Source of the DNA: JBBRZM01 sp963813635
Lineage (GTDB): Bacteria; Actinomycetota; Acidimicrobiia; IMCC26256; JBBRZM01
NCBI GenBank assembly: GCA_963813635.1
Contig: CAWEZO010000011.1
Coordinates: 496,001-560,000, forward strand
DNA length: 64,000 nt
Direction: 5' to 3'
Notes under the pieces: generated by a model
What the model was told of the DNA's origin: nothing
Seen by the model: the letters and a program-made list of their open reading frames with translations, nothing else
Databases searched by the model: none
Made by a program: the position numbers and the translations under genes
Shown here: positions 10,716 through 20,978 of the stretch, one piece after another
Layout: the number at the start of each line of letters is the position of its first letter
Position numbering within the stretch: position 1 is the first letter of the stretch

Positions 10716-11923
10716 ACCGCCGTGTCGAAACGTGGCCGGAGCGGCAGGCCGCTGCGACCACCATCGGGCTTCACTGCCAACACGTGATGTATCTGATTGT
10801 CGCCGCGCTCGAAACCGACAGCGGAGGCGGCCATGTAGAGCCGCCAGACGCGAGCCCGCGCCGCGCCGACATCGGCGACCGCCTCGGACCAACGCGACTC
10901 GAGATTGTGCACCCACGCTCGCAACGTGAGGGCGTAGTGCTCGCGCAGGCTCTCGAGATGACGGGCCTCGAGGCCGGTGCGCTGGATCGCCGTCACCACG
11001 GACCCGACCTCGTGGAGCTCGCCGTCGGGGAAGACGTAGCTGTCGATGAACCCACGGCGGGCGAAGCGTGCCGGTCCTCTGCTCAGACGGTTGCGCTTCC
11101 ACGGACGTGAGATGCCGTGATTGAGGAGCCGCCCACCGGGTGCGAGCAACGCGTGGCACCGGTTGAAGTAGACCTCGAGCTGCTCGAGACCGACGTGCTC
11201 GAACATGCCGATCGAGCTGATCGCATCGAACGGGCCGTCGACAACGTCGCGGTAGTCCTGGAGGCGCACCTGGACACGGTCGGAGAGGCCTGCTTCGGCG
11301 ATGCGCTTCTCGGCCAGCTCGGCTTGGCGGCGCGACAGCGTGACGCCGATGGCTTCGACGCCGTGATGCTCGGCCGCGTGGAGCAGCATCCCGCCCCAGC
11401 CGCAGCCGATGTCGAGCAGGCGCATGCCCGGCTGCAGATCGAGCTTGCGGCTGATCAGCTCGTGCTTGTTGGCCTGCGCGGCGGCGAGCGTCTCGGTGTC
11501 GTCGGTCCACACCGCGCAGGAGTAGGTCATCGACGGACCGAGGACAATTCGGTAGAAGTCGTTCGATACGTCGTAGTGATGAGCGATCGCGGCGGCGTCA
11601 CGTTCTTTGCTGTGACGGCGTCCGCGCAAGCTCGCCTCTTCCGGCGGTGGCGGCAGGGGCCGCAGGCTCCCGATGCCGGCGAGCTGGAACGCCGCCAGCC
11701 ACTGGTCTCTCGAGAGACTGAAGGCGGGCAGCTGGTCACGCAGCCCGAGGGCGGCGAAGATGTCGCCCTCGACGTCGAGGTCGCCGGCGACGTACGCGCG
11801 CCCGAAGCCGAGCTCTCCGGGCGCGGTGACGATGCGTCGCATCGCGTCGGGCGATCTGACCACGATTGCGGCGGGTGCGTCGGCGGGGCCGCTGCGGCTG
11901 CCGTCGTAGGCACGGAACTCCAC
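10712..11923 (-). CDS. cfa: cyclopropane-fatty-acyl-phospholipid synthase
   Basis: A 403-residue SAM-dependent enzyme that methylenates the double bonds of membrane lipids. It has the family's HHYDVSNDFYR, the SAM loop LDIGCGWGGM, GVTLSRRQAELA, SIGMFEHVG, and C-terminal YVFPDGELHEV with ALTLRAWVHN. The given GTG start may be internal: upstream in frame the DNA encodes RRLIEEILGPDLPV, which fits the family N-terminus, but a TGA at 11978-11980 separates it from an ATG at 11995. An indel or miscall there would add about 24 residues. Confidence 0.88.
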   Translation of the reverse strand: MEFRAYDGSRSGPADAPAAIVVRSPDAMRRIVTAPGELGFGRAYVAGDLDVEGDIFAALGLRDQLPAFSLSRDQWLAAFQLAGIGSLRPLPPPPEEASLRGRRHSKERDAAAIAHHYDVSNDFYRIVLGPSMTYSCAVWTDDTETLAAAQANKHELISRKLDLQPGMRLLDIGCGWGGMLLHAAEHHGVEAIGVTLSRRQAELAEKRIAEAGLSDRVQVRLQDYRDVVDGPFDAISSIGMFEHVGLEQLEVYFNRCHALLAPGGRLLNHGISRPWKRNRLSRGPARFARRGFIDSYVFPDGELHEVGSVVTAIQRTGLEARHLESLREHYALTLRAWVHNLESRWSEAVADVGAARARVWRLYMAASAVGFERGDNQIHHVLAVKPDGGRSGLPLRPRFDTAV

Positions 11924-12041
11924 CGGGAGATCGGGACCCAGAATCTCTTCGATAAGTCGACGCGATGGATCTTCCGTTCAGCCCCACGACCGCATCCTCT
12001 ACCCCACGACCGGGCAGTTGACGCATGAACGCATGCGAAGC

Positions 12042-13503
12042 TCAGAAGTCGACCGCGGAGAGCTCCGGGATCCAGTCCTCCGCACGTCCGACCGCCTCCC
12101 TCCAACGCTCGCGGTCGAGGGCGCGTGCCGGTTCGACGCGCGAGCGTGGCCGCCACGTGGCCGCGAGCTCGTCGTCGCCCGACCAGGTGCCGGCGGCGAG
12201 ACCTGCGAGGAACGCAGCACCCAGCGTGGTCGCCTCGACGACGGGTGAGACTTCGACCGGGCGCTGCGCGGCGTCGGCGAGCGCCTGCACGAAGGTGGGG
12301 TTCGCGCTCATGCCGCCGTCGATCCGCAACGTCGGGACCTGCAACCCGGAGTCGGCTTCGGCTGCCTCCAACAGGTCGGCGCCGCGATGCGCGATGCCCT
12401 CGAGCACGGCGCGCACGAGACGGGGGCGGTCGGTACCGCGGGTGAGCCCGAGCACGGTGCCGCGCGCGCCGAAGTCCCAGTGCGGCGTGCCCAGGCCCAG
12501 CAGCGCGGGCACGTACCACACGTCGCCGGTGTCGGTGCACTGCGACGCGAGCTCGTGCGAGTCGGCCGTGCTCGCAATGATGCCGAGGTCGTCGCGCAGC
12601 CACTCGATGTTGGTCCCGGCCGACAACATGATCGCCTCGAGACCCCACAGGTCGGCGCCCGCGACGCGCCGCACGATGATCGGGAAGGTGCCCGCCGGCG
12701 CCGCGTGTGTCGAAGGACGGGCGCGTGTCGCCCACGACGATGTCGAGCATGCCGCCGGTGCCGAACGTGATCTTCGCGTTACCGGGTCGCACGCAGCCCT
12801 GACCGATGAGCGATGCCTGCTGGTCGCCTGCGAGCCCGGCGATCGGTGGCGCGCCGGGAAGGGCGCTCGCACCGCCGAGCGCGCCGGTGGAGTCGACGAT
12901 CCGGGGGAGCATGCCGGGCGCGGATTCGCAACGCCTCGAGGACGCGCGGTGGCCCACACGGCGCGATCGCAATTCGACCAGCCCGGTGATCGCGGCGTTG
13001 GTGGCGTCGGTGACGTGCAGCGCGCCTTCGGACAAGGTCCACGCGATCCAGCTGTCGACCGTGCCGACACACAGGTCGCGGGTCCGCTGCGGGTCGACGG
13101 CGTCGAGGAGGCACTCGATCTTGGTCGCGGCCTGACGTTGGGTGCGAGGCGAAGTCCGTCGGCCGGAGCTCGAGACAGCGGCCGACGGTGCGCAGGTCCT
13201 GCCATCCGAGCCCGGGGCCGATGGGCTCGCCGGTGGCGCGGTCCCACACGACCGCGGAGCCGCGTTGGTTCGCGATCCCGACCGCGTCGACGGGTCCACC
13301 GGCAGCGAGCGCAGCGCGGGCGAGTTCGAGAGCGGCGCTCGCCATCACCGCCGCGTCGAACTCGACCAGTCCGGGCGCGGGCGAGTCGGGCAGCACGGCG
13401 CGCGTGCTGCTCCGTGGCGATGGTCGCGTCGGGCCGCACGATCGCCGCGCGCACCGATGACGTGCCGATGTCGACGACGAGGATCCCACCCGCTTCGCTC
13501 ATG
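12042..13503 (-). pseudogene. glpK: glycerol kinase, heavily frameshifted
   Basis: Phosphorylates glycerol to glycerol 3-phosphate. The start reads GILVVDIGTSSVRAAIV (FGGY phosphate loop). Later segments in three frames give GIANQRGSAVVWDR, KITFGTGGMLDIV, AIMLSAGTNIEWL and LRIDGGMSANPTF. At least seven one-base shifts are needed (about 13405, 13152, 13140, 12968, 12945, 12918 and 12705). Every family motif survives, so the gene was probably intact in the organism and the shifts are sequence errors. It is the last gene of the glpD operon and starts 35 bases after the preceding stop. Confidence 0.8.
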
Positions 13504-13537
13504 TCGCCCATCTCATCAGGTTCATCGGGAGCGGCGC

Positions 13538-15047
13538 TCAGGGCCAGACAGGGTCGCCCCAGGGACTGGGGAGCCCGAGCTTGCCCGGATTGAGGATCCC
13601 GTGCGGGTCGAGCGTCTGCTTGACGCCGACGAGCACGTCGAACGCGTCGCCGAGCGCTTCGTGCACGAAGCGGGCCCGGTTGAGGCCGACACCGTGGTGA
13701 TGACTGAGTGCGCCACCGTGCTCGAGCACCGCACGCGTGCCGGCATCCCACGCGGCCCGGTAGATACGTCCTCACGCGCATCGGTGGGCGGCTGGCCGGC
13801 GAACGTGAAGTAGAGACACGCACCGTCGGAGTACGCGTGTGACTCGTGCGCCGAGGCGACGAGCGTGTGGTCAACGCCCTGAATCGCGGCCAGCGCGTCA
13901 CGGTAGATGGCCGGGAGCGCCGACCATCGGGCCGCGATCTCCATCGTGTCGACCACGAACCGCGCGCGTGATCAGCGCTTCCAGCGCCGACACGTCGTTG
14001 CGGTGTGCCAGCCACTGCTCGACCAGCCCGACGTCGAGCGCGGTGCCGCCGTTCGTCGTCGCACTCCTCCTCGATGATCTGCATGACCGGGTCGATCAAG
14101 GCGCCGTCGCCCTCGTCGAGCACGAGCAGCACATGACGGTCGCCGGTCTTGAAGCTGCGGTCGGCTTCGATCGCGTCGTGCAAGCGCAGCACCGCGGGCG
14201 TGGCGCCGCGGTGCAACACGCGGCGGCAGGTCTCGAGCCCCGCCTCGAACGTGTCGAAGCCGTACGCGGCGCGCCGTTCCTGCGCCGGTGCCTCGTGGAG
14301 CCGGAGCCGGGCGCCGGTGATGACGCCGAGCGTGCCCTCGCTGCCGACGAACAGCTGGGTCAGGTCGGGCCCGACCGCGGCACGGGGCGCGCCGCCGGTG
14401 TGGATGATGCGACCGTCGGCGAGCACGACGTCGAGACCGACGACGATGTCTTCGATCTTTCCGTAACGCGTCGACATCTGCCCGGCGCCTCGGCACGCGA
14501 GCCAGCCCCCGACGGTCGACAGGTCGATCGACTGCGGCCAGTGGCCGACCGTCACGTGATGCTCGGCCCGGAGGGTCTGCTCGAACCATGTGCCGAACGT
14601 GCGCGGCGCGCACGTCGAGGACCATCGACTCCCTGTCCACGTCGATGATGCCGTCGAGGCCGCAGAGGTCGAGCAGGACGCCGCCGTGCACGGGCACGCT
14701 CGCACCGCACACGCCGCTGCGTCCGGCGGCGGGCGTGACGGGTACTCGCGCTTCGTTGCATATCTCGAGCACCGCCGCGACCTCGGCGGTTGTAGCGGGC
14801 CGCGCGACGGCCGCGGCACGCTCGGCGACCTGGTTGTCGAGCGCCCAGATCATCGCGAGCGGCCACCAGTCGCGGCTGGCCTCGGCGAGCGCCGACGCCT
14901 CGACCGTCACGTCGCGCGCACACGCTCGCGAAGCCGCGTGAGCAGGGCGTCGTCGACCTCGACCGCGTGCGCATGCAGGTGCGAGGTCGCCTCCGACGGA
15001 TTGCCGGCGAGCGCGATCGGAGGTGTGGGCGTGCCGCTCGCGCTCAC
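13538..15047 (-). pseudogene. FAD-linked oxidase resembling alkyl-DHAP synthase, heavily frameshifted
   Basis: A PCMH-type FAD protein. The N-terminus has PVTPAAGRSGVCGASVPVHG, then GTWFEQTLRAEHHVTVGHWP, GGWLACRGAGQMSTRYGKIE and GSEGTLGVITGARLRLHEAP. The C-terminus has the triple-His HHHGVG, which is the signature of alkyldihydroxyacetonephosphate synthase and not of the D-lactate/glycolate group (HGDGN). About six one-base shifts are present (about 14930, 14610, 14055, 13963 and two near 13765). The GTG at 15047 overlaps the glpD stop by four bases. Placement between glpD and glpK suggests a job on DHAP or glycerol-phosphate ether lipids; this is inference. Confidence 0.72.
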
Positions 15048-16706
15048 GGGCCGAGTCTCGTGTCGAGCGCGATCTCCGGTAAATCGGCCGAGACGCGCTC
15101 GTGCGTGACCGAGGCCCGGTACGCGTCGACAGCAGCTGCCTGCGCGGCGGCATCCCACCCGAGATCCGGCCCGACCAACGCCGCGACCTCGTCGGCAACC
15201 GCCGCCGACACGTCGCGCGCGAGCAGCCGCGCGCGGGTGCGGCGCGCGAGCACGTCGTCGAGGGTGAGGGCCATCTCGGCGCGCACCGCGTACACGGCCT
15301 CGGCCCGCAGGTAGGGCAGCCCCGGTACGAGCGTCTCGCCGAGTGTGGGGTCGTCGGCGATCGAGCACGCGAACTTCATCGGCGAGCGTCCCGTAGCGAA
15401 GGCCGAGATGTTCGTGGCGGCTGGGCTCGTTGGTGGACGGCGCGGCGGTGAACCCTTTGCCACCGAGCAACGGAAGCCGCTTGGTGCGGCACTTCAACCT
15501 GCGCCGCCCGAGGTCGCGCGCCACGAGATCGACGGCATCCGCGGACATGTGGCGGTACGTCGTGAGCTTGCCGCCCGTGACGGTGATGACGCCGCTCTCG
15601 GAGTGCCGCACGGCGTGGCGCCGCGAGAGATCGGCGGTGCGAGAGCTGGCGGTCGAGCGGAGCAACGGCCGGAGCCCGGCCCACGTGCCCACGACGTCGT
15701 CTTCGGTCACCTTCTCCGTCGTGGCACCGTTGAGGGCGCCCAGGAGGTACGACACGTCGTCGGCCGTGCACTGCGGATCGTCGATCGAGCCGTCGTAGTC
15801 GGTGTCGGTCGTGCCGACGTACGTGAGATCACCCCACGGGACGACGAACACCGACCGCCGGTCGTGCGGGACAGGCACGATCGCGGCGATGTCGTTGCGC
15901 ACCTTCGTCCACGGCACCGTGATGTGCACTCCCTTTGCGGGGCGGATCGACTGCGGGTTTCCGCCCTCGTCGAGTGCCCGCACCTCGTCGGACCACACGC
16001 CCGCGGCGTTGACGACACTCGCGGCCCGCACGTCGAACTGCCCGCCGTCGGCTTCGACGCGAGCACCGTTCACCCGGCCCTGCTCGTCCTTCAGGAGCGA
16101 CACGGCCGACGTGTAGTTCGCAACGCACCGCACCGTTCGCGGCAGCCGTGCGGGCAAGTGTCAACGTCGAGCCGGGCGTCGTCGGTCTGCGCGTCGTAGT
16201 AGATGTACGCGCCGGCGACACGGTCACGCGCCAGCGTCGGCATATGGACGAGGGCCTGGTCCGTGTCGATCCTGCGGTGCCGCTTGCCGACCCGGAGCCC
16301 GCCGGTGAGGTCGTACATCCACATCGCGCTGCCGAGCGCCGCGGGCGAGCTTGCGGTTGATCAGGCCGCCCTTGGTGAAGATCGGGATGAGGAACGGCAG
16401 CACGCGCACGAGGTGGGGTGCGTTGCGCAACGCGATCTGGCGCTCGTCGAGCGCTTCGTAGACGAGGCGCAACTCGCCCTGCTGCAGGTAGCGGATCCCA
16501 CCGTGCACGAGCTTCGATGATTTCGACGAGGTGCCCGACGCGAAGTCGTCGCGCTCCACGAGGGCCGTGCGCAGGCCTCGCGAAGCCGCATCGAGCGCGA
16601 CGCCTGCGCCGGTGATACCGCCACCGATCACGAGCAGGTCGAACTGCTCGTCGCCGAGGCGCCGGAGCGCGTCGGCGCGCTGGAACAACGGGGACGCGGC
16701 AGCCAT
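15044..16706 (-). pseudogene. glpD: glycerol-3-phosphate dehydrogenase, frameshifted
   Basis: FAD-dependent oxidation of glycerol 3-phosphate to DHAP at the membrane. The N-terminus has the dinucleotide loop LLVIGGGITGAGVALDAASR and SSKLVHGGIRYLQQGEL. Later segments give YIYYDAQTDDARL, VNAAGVWSDEVR, VGTTDTDYDG, and ITVTGGKLTTYRHMSADAVD. Four one-base shifts are needed (about 16355, 16170, 16118 and 15362). TAACCT ends seven bases before the ATG, suggesting a leaderless start for the operon glpD - AGPS-like - glpK. The enzyme was probably functional in the organism. Confidence 0.82.
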
Positions 16707-16713
16707 TGTGCGC

Positions 16714-16719
16714 AGGTTA
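16714..16719 (-). promoter_or_regulatory. -10 element of the glpD operon (leaderless)
   Basis: TAACCT on the minus strand, seven bases before the glpD ATG at 16706. Confidence 0.45.
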
Positions 16720-16819
16720 CTGCCCGGTAGGTGCCGGTCGCCGTGCTGAAGCGGCCCCGGCGCTGCCGGCGCTGCCGGCGTCGTCGGCTAGCGTCGACGC
16801 GCCCGTCGGACGGGGGGAA

Positions 16820-17749
16820 ATGCAGCGTGTGCTGAAGTGTTCGACGCGGTGCTCGTCGCCGCGTTGGCCCTTGCCGCTTGCAGCAGTGGCAGCAGTGGCA
16901 GCGGCTCGGCCAAGCGGGCGCCCGCGGCGGCTCGCAGCACGGGCAGCACGACAACCCCCGCGCCGTCCGTCGCCGTCGTGCAGACGCAACCTTCCGGTAC
17001 GAACGGCCTCGCGTTCGACGGTTCCAACTTGTGGGTTGCCGATGACGCGGGCAGCCAGATACTGCGGGTGGATCCCTCGTCGGGGCGCATCCTCGCCCGT
17101 TACGGGAAGGCCGACGGTGTGGCCCTCTCGGACGACCTCGCGATCGGACCCGACCACAGCGTGTACTGGTCGGACCTCCGCCGGCATCGTCGGGCGCATC
17201 GCACCGGGCGGCAAGGTCACCACGGTCGCCACGATCGGGCCGGGCGTCAACCCGATCACATTCACGCGTGACCGCCGCCGGCTGTATGCCGGCCGCACCT
17301 TGGAGGGTCAGGGCCTCTACGAGGTCGACCCGGCCGGAAAGAAACCGCCGCGGCTCGTCAACGCGACCTGGGATACCAACGCGTTTGCGTTCGGTCCCGA
17401 CGGCCTGCTCTACGGCCCGAAGAAGGGCCTCGACGGCGCCGGTGCGGTCGAGCGGGTTGACGTGAAGACCGGCGCGATCAAGGAAGTCAAAGTGGGGTTC
17501 AACTATCCGGTCGCGGTGAAGTTCGACGCCAAAGGCCGGTGCAACGTGTTGTCGACCGCGCCCGCGGCGCTCCAGCGCCTCGACTTGAAGACGGGCGCCA
17601 TCACCGACGTCGCCAAGCCGCTCACGCCGATCGTCGACAACTTCGCGTTCGACGGGCACGGGCGGATCTTCATCTCGAGCTTCAGCCAGCCGGTGCTCAC
17701 CGTCGTTGCGGCTGACGGTACGACGTCGATGCTGCACATCGGGAGCTGA
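16820..17749 (+). CDS. beta-propeller (SMP-30/YncE-like) lipoprotein, frameshifted
   Basis: A signal peptide FDAVLVAALALAAC with a lipobox Cys is followed by a Ser/Gly/Thr-rich linker and repeated beta-blade segments (GLAFDGSNLWVADDAG, DLAIGPDHSVYWSDL, NAFAFGPDGLLYG, NFAFDGHGRIFIS) as in six-bladed propellers. The frame shifts near 17185. The start is uncertain: the ATG at 16820 follows GGGGGGAA but needs another shift to join the signal peptide; a GTG at 16837 is in frame. No ligand can be named. It is divergent from glpD. Confidence 0.62.
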   Translation: MQRVLKCSTRCSSPRWPLPLAAVAAVAAARPSGRPRRLAARAARQPPRRPSPSCRRNLPVRTASRSTVPTCGLPMTRAARYCGWIPRRGASSPVTGRPTVWPSRTTSRSDPTTACTGRTSAGIVGRIAPGGKVTTVATIGPGVNPITFTRDRRRLYAGRTLEGQGLYEVDPAGKKPPRLVNATWDTNAFAFGPDGLLYGPKKGLDGAGAVERVDVKTGAIKEVKVGFNYPVAVKFDAKGRCNVLSTAPAALQRLDLKTGAITDVAKPLTPIVDNFAFDGHGRIFISSFSQPVLTVVAADGTTSMLHIGS

Positions 17750-17767
17750 CGCGCCCGGCGCGTGGGC

Positions 17768-18121
17768 TCAGATCACTTCGCCCGCGGTGTCGTCATCGGT
17801 GACGATCGGGAACCCGGCCGCGACCCATGCCTGCAACCCGCCCGACATGTTGACCGCGTCGTGTCCCCAGGCGACGAGCGCAGCCGTCACCTTGGCCGAG
17901 CGCGCACCCGACCGGCAGACGACGACGATCTCCTCGCCGGCAGCGAGCTCGGCGCGGCGCGTCTGTACCTCGCGCAGCGGTATCCACACCGCGCCGGCAA
18001 CATGGCCGGCGCCCCACTCGTCGTTTTCGCGTACGTCGAGCAGCAACGCGCCGGCGTCGATGCGGCGCTTGCTCTCCTCGGCGTCGACTGCGGGCACCGG
18101 CGTGCCGCGCTCCACGTTCAC
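17768..18121 (-). CDS. single-domain rhodanese
   Basis: A 117-residue sulfurtransferase domain with the active-site loop VVCRSGARSA (Cys69), the LLLDVRENDEW entry and the GHVAGAVWIPLRE strand. The GTG start overlaps the stop of the upstream CstB-like gene (GTGA), so the two are translated together. In that setting it probably accepts or passes on persulfide sulfur. Confidence 0.88.
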   Translation of the reverse strand: MNVERGTPVPAVDAEESKRRIDAGALLLDVRENDEWGAGHVAGAVWIPLREVQTRRAELAAGEEIVVVCRSGARSAKVTAALVAWGHDAVNMSGGLQAWVAAGFPIVTDDDTAGEVI

Positions 18122-19500
18122 GTTTGTGCCTCTTCGAGCACGCGCCAGGCCTCGTAGCCACCGAGCAGGTCACTCACGTCGTCGAAGCCCCGCGCGGCCA
18201 GCACACTCGCGGCGATCGCCGACCGGTAGCCACTCTCGCAATACACGACCGTGGGGCGCGTCGGGTCGAGTTGCTCCAGCTCGGCATTGAGTCGCGGGAG
18301 CGGTGCGTTCTCCGCGCCCGCCATCGCGCCGCGCTGAGCTCGGCGGGGTTGCGTACGTCGAGGACTTGAAGCGCGTCGAGACGAGCGACGCGATCGGCGA
18401 GCTCGTCCGCGGGGAGACGCGAGCTGCGCACGACCTGATCCGGTCGGGCGAGAAATGCAGAAACCGCGTCGTCGAGCACGCCGGCGATCTGGTCGAAGCC
18501 GATCCGCGCGAGCCGAACCTTCGCTTCGAGCCCGGCGCCGGGATCGGCAACGAGCACGATCGGCTCATCGGCGCCCAGTACGTCGCCCACGTACTCGGCG
18601 AAGCGGCCCTGGAGGCCCACGTTGATCGCGCCGCGGAGGTGGCCAGCGGCAAACTCCGCCGGCTCGCGCGTGTCGAGCACGACCGCGCCCTCCCGCTGTA
18701 CGGCGAGCACGTCGTCGATCGTCATCGGCGCGGGCGGCGTCTCCTCTTCGAGCAGCGAATGGGCTTCGCGGTTGCGCTGCGCGTCGAAGGAGAAATAGCC
18801 GGGCTGCAAGGGCTGGCCCTCGGTCACGAGCGCCACGAACTCGTCTTCGCCCATCGGCTGCAACGCGTAGTTGTGCGCTCGCTGTTCACCGATCGTCGAC
18901 TGCGTCTCCGTCGACAGTTGCTTGCCGCACGCGGAACCGGCGCCGTGCGCAGGGAACACCCGGGTGGTGTCGGGCAGTGGGAGCAACTGGGCACGCAGCG
19001 AGTGGTAGAGGTCGCGAGCGAGCTCGTCGGCGGAGATGCCGGCCGACGAGAGAAGGTCGGGTCGCCCGACATCGCCGATGAACAGCGTGTCACCTGTCAG
19101 CACGCCGTACGGAATGTGATCGTCGCCGTGTTCGTAGACGACGATGCTGATCGACTCGGGCGTGTGTCCCGGTGTCGCGAGCACGAGGAGCTTGACGTCG
19201 CCGAGCGACAACGTGTCACCGTCCGCGAGCCGTTCGATCGGATAATCGACGTCGACGGCCTCGCCGTACGAGATCACGGCGCCGGTCCGCGACAGCGAGC
19301 TCGAGATGGCCACTCAGGAAGTCGGCGTGCACGTGCGTCTCGATGACCCGTTCGATGGCGAGTCCCTGCGCCCTGGCGTCGTTGACGTATCCCGAGATGT
19401 CGCGCTGCGGGTCGATCACGATGGCACGACCCGTGGTCTCGTCGCCGACGAGGTACGACGCGTGTGACAGGCAGTCGAGGTAGTACTGGGTGAAGATCAT
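18118..19500 (-). CDS. persulfide dioxygenase with two rhodanese domains, CstB-like (frameshifted)
   Basis: N-terminal metallo-beta-lactamase domain with the iron-site motif THVHADFLSGH, followed by LATPGHTPESIS, LTGDTLFIGDVGRPDL and FPAHGAGSACG. A first rhodanese domain (VVLDTREPAEFAAGH) has ADPGAG where the catalytic Cys should be. A second has VVYCESGYRSA with the Cys. This dioxygenase / dead rhodanese / live rhodanese order is that of CstB, which oxidises persulfides to thiosulfate. Shifts near 19310 and 18330. The ATG overlaps the upstream glycosyltransferase stop (ATGA). Confidence 0.82.
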
Positions 19501-20924
19501 GATGATTCGAGCTGCATGAACAGGTCGGCGTACTGCCCGAGGTGGCGGTCGCCGAGGAACTCGTCGACCGCGCGCTGGCGGCCGGCGTCGCCCAGTTGCT
19601 CGGCGTACGCGCCGTCGTCGAGCAAGCGGTTGAGTGCTTCGGCGAACGCGCCGAAGTCGTGGGGATCGTCGATGAGGAGACCGTGCACACCGCTCACGAT
19701 CTGGTCGGAGATCCCGCCGACGGCAGACGCGACAACGGGTCGCGTCTTCCACATGGCCTCGGCGACCGTGAGCCCGAAACCCTCCTCGATCGATTTCTGC
19801 GTCACAATCGTCGAATGGCGCTGCAGGGCGTTGACGATCGCCGAGCCTTCATCGGAGTCGGTCATCGGTATGCACGCGAGGTGGATGCGATGGCGGGAAT
19901 TCGGGGGCAGCTGCCGCCACGCGTCCATGCATTGGTGCAGGATCATCGCGCCCTCGGGATCGTCGGTCACAGCGCCGACGTTGGGACCCGCGAGCACGAG
20001 ATGCACTTCCTGTGCCGTCACGTACTCGCTGAACGCGGTCATCACGCCCGTCATGTCCTTCATCAGGTCCCAGCGCGACACCTGTGTCACGAGCGGCGCG
20101 TCGGCCGGGGGCGCAGGGCCGGTCTGCAGGATGTCGGCATGACGGTTGATGCGACCCCGCGAGCCGTCGCGTCGGGTGAAGGTCGCGAGCGGCTGCTCGC
20201 CGCCACCGTCGAGGATGCCGACGTACTGGAGCACGAGCACCACGTCTTCGGGCGCCATCGGTTCGTTCTTGGCGGCGAACGGGTCGATCGACGGCGGAAT
20301 CACGTGGAGGCGGGTGTGGTCGAGCCACTGCGGCGCGAACTGGGCCCGCGAGAACACGAACGCGTCGACCGGGTCGAGGTACGGCCGGAGGAACTCCCAC
20401 CCGAGCTCCGCCTGCTCGTTCATGTAGTCGACGCCGACGTGACAACGCCACACGACGGTCGCGCCGGCCTCCTTCACCCGTGCCGCAAGGCCGGCTGTCT
20501 GCGGATCATGCAGCAGCACGATGTCGCCCGGGCGCACGTCTTCCAGCAGCGCGGGCACGTTGTCGGCCAGCGTCGCCTCGTACTGGGCGCGTTCATGCGA
20601 GGCGAGCGGGCCGCCGTCGCCGGGCGAGTTGTACAGGTGGTTGTGCAGACGCTTCGTGATCTCGAAGAACTCGGGATTGCCTTCGATCACGTCCCACTGG
20701 GTGTCGATCCCCGCACCGCGCACGTACGCGAGCAGGCTGATGAGCATCTCGGCGACACCGCCGCCGGCGGCGGTGGAATTGACGTTGAGCACGGTGCGGC
20801 CCTCGAGCAGCTCGCGTCCGGTGGCCGCGATGGCCTCGAACTTTGCGGTGCGCTCGGCACCGATGACCGGCGTGAGCCGCGCCGGGTCGAGCGCCTGCAC
20901 ATCGACCCGCTGCAATGCCGCCAT
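19497..20924 (-). CDS. GT4 glycosyltransferase, trehalose synthase (TreT)-like
   Basis: A 475-residue GT-B enzyme. The N-terminal VNSTAAGGGVAEML is the acceptor-side motif of TreT and trehalose phosphorylase-type enzymes; DIVLLHDPQTAGL, VWRCHVGVDYMNEQ and PPSIDP follow. The donor domain has KSIEEGFGLTVAEAMWKTRP, the E-x7-E motif, and ASAVGGISDQI. TreT joins NDP-glucose and glucose to trehalose. The substrate assignment is by motif only. It is translationally coupled to the persulfide dioxygenase, an odd partnership. Confidence 0.75.
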   Translation of the reverse strand: MAALQRVDVQALDPARLTPVIGAERTAKFEAIAATGRELLEGRTVLNVNSTAAGGGVAEMLISLLAYVRGAGIDTQWDVIEGNPEFFEITKRLHNHLYNSPGDGGPLASHERAQYEATLADNVPALLEDVRPGDIVLLHDPQTAGLAARVKEAGATVVWRCHVGVDYMNEQAELGWEFLRPYLDPVDAFVFSRAQFAPQWLDHTRLHVIPPSIDPFAAKNEPMAPEDVVLVLQYVGILDGGGEQPLATFTRRDGSRGRINRHADILQTGPAPPADAPLVTQVSRWDLMKDMTGVMTAFSEYVTAQEVHLVLAGPNVGAVTDDPEGAMILHQCMDAWRQLPPNSRHRIHLACIPMTDSDEGSAIVNALQRHSTIVTQKSIEEGFGLTVAEAMWKTRPVVASAVGGISDQIVSGVHGLLIDDPHDFGAFAEALNRLLDDGAYAEQLGDAGRQRAVDEFLGDRHLGQYADLFMQLESS

Positions 20925-20978
20925 GCCGTCACCCTCTCGAGGACTCCTGCCCGGAGGTAGATGTTCGCACGTCGCGGC

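Noticed and set aside
16224..16706. Pseudogenisation of the glycerol operon
   Set aside because: All three genes keep every family motif across the shifted frames; real decay would also bring missense and nonsense changes.
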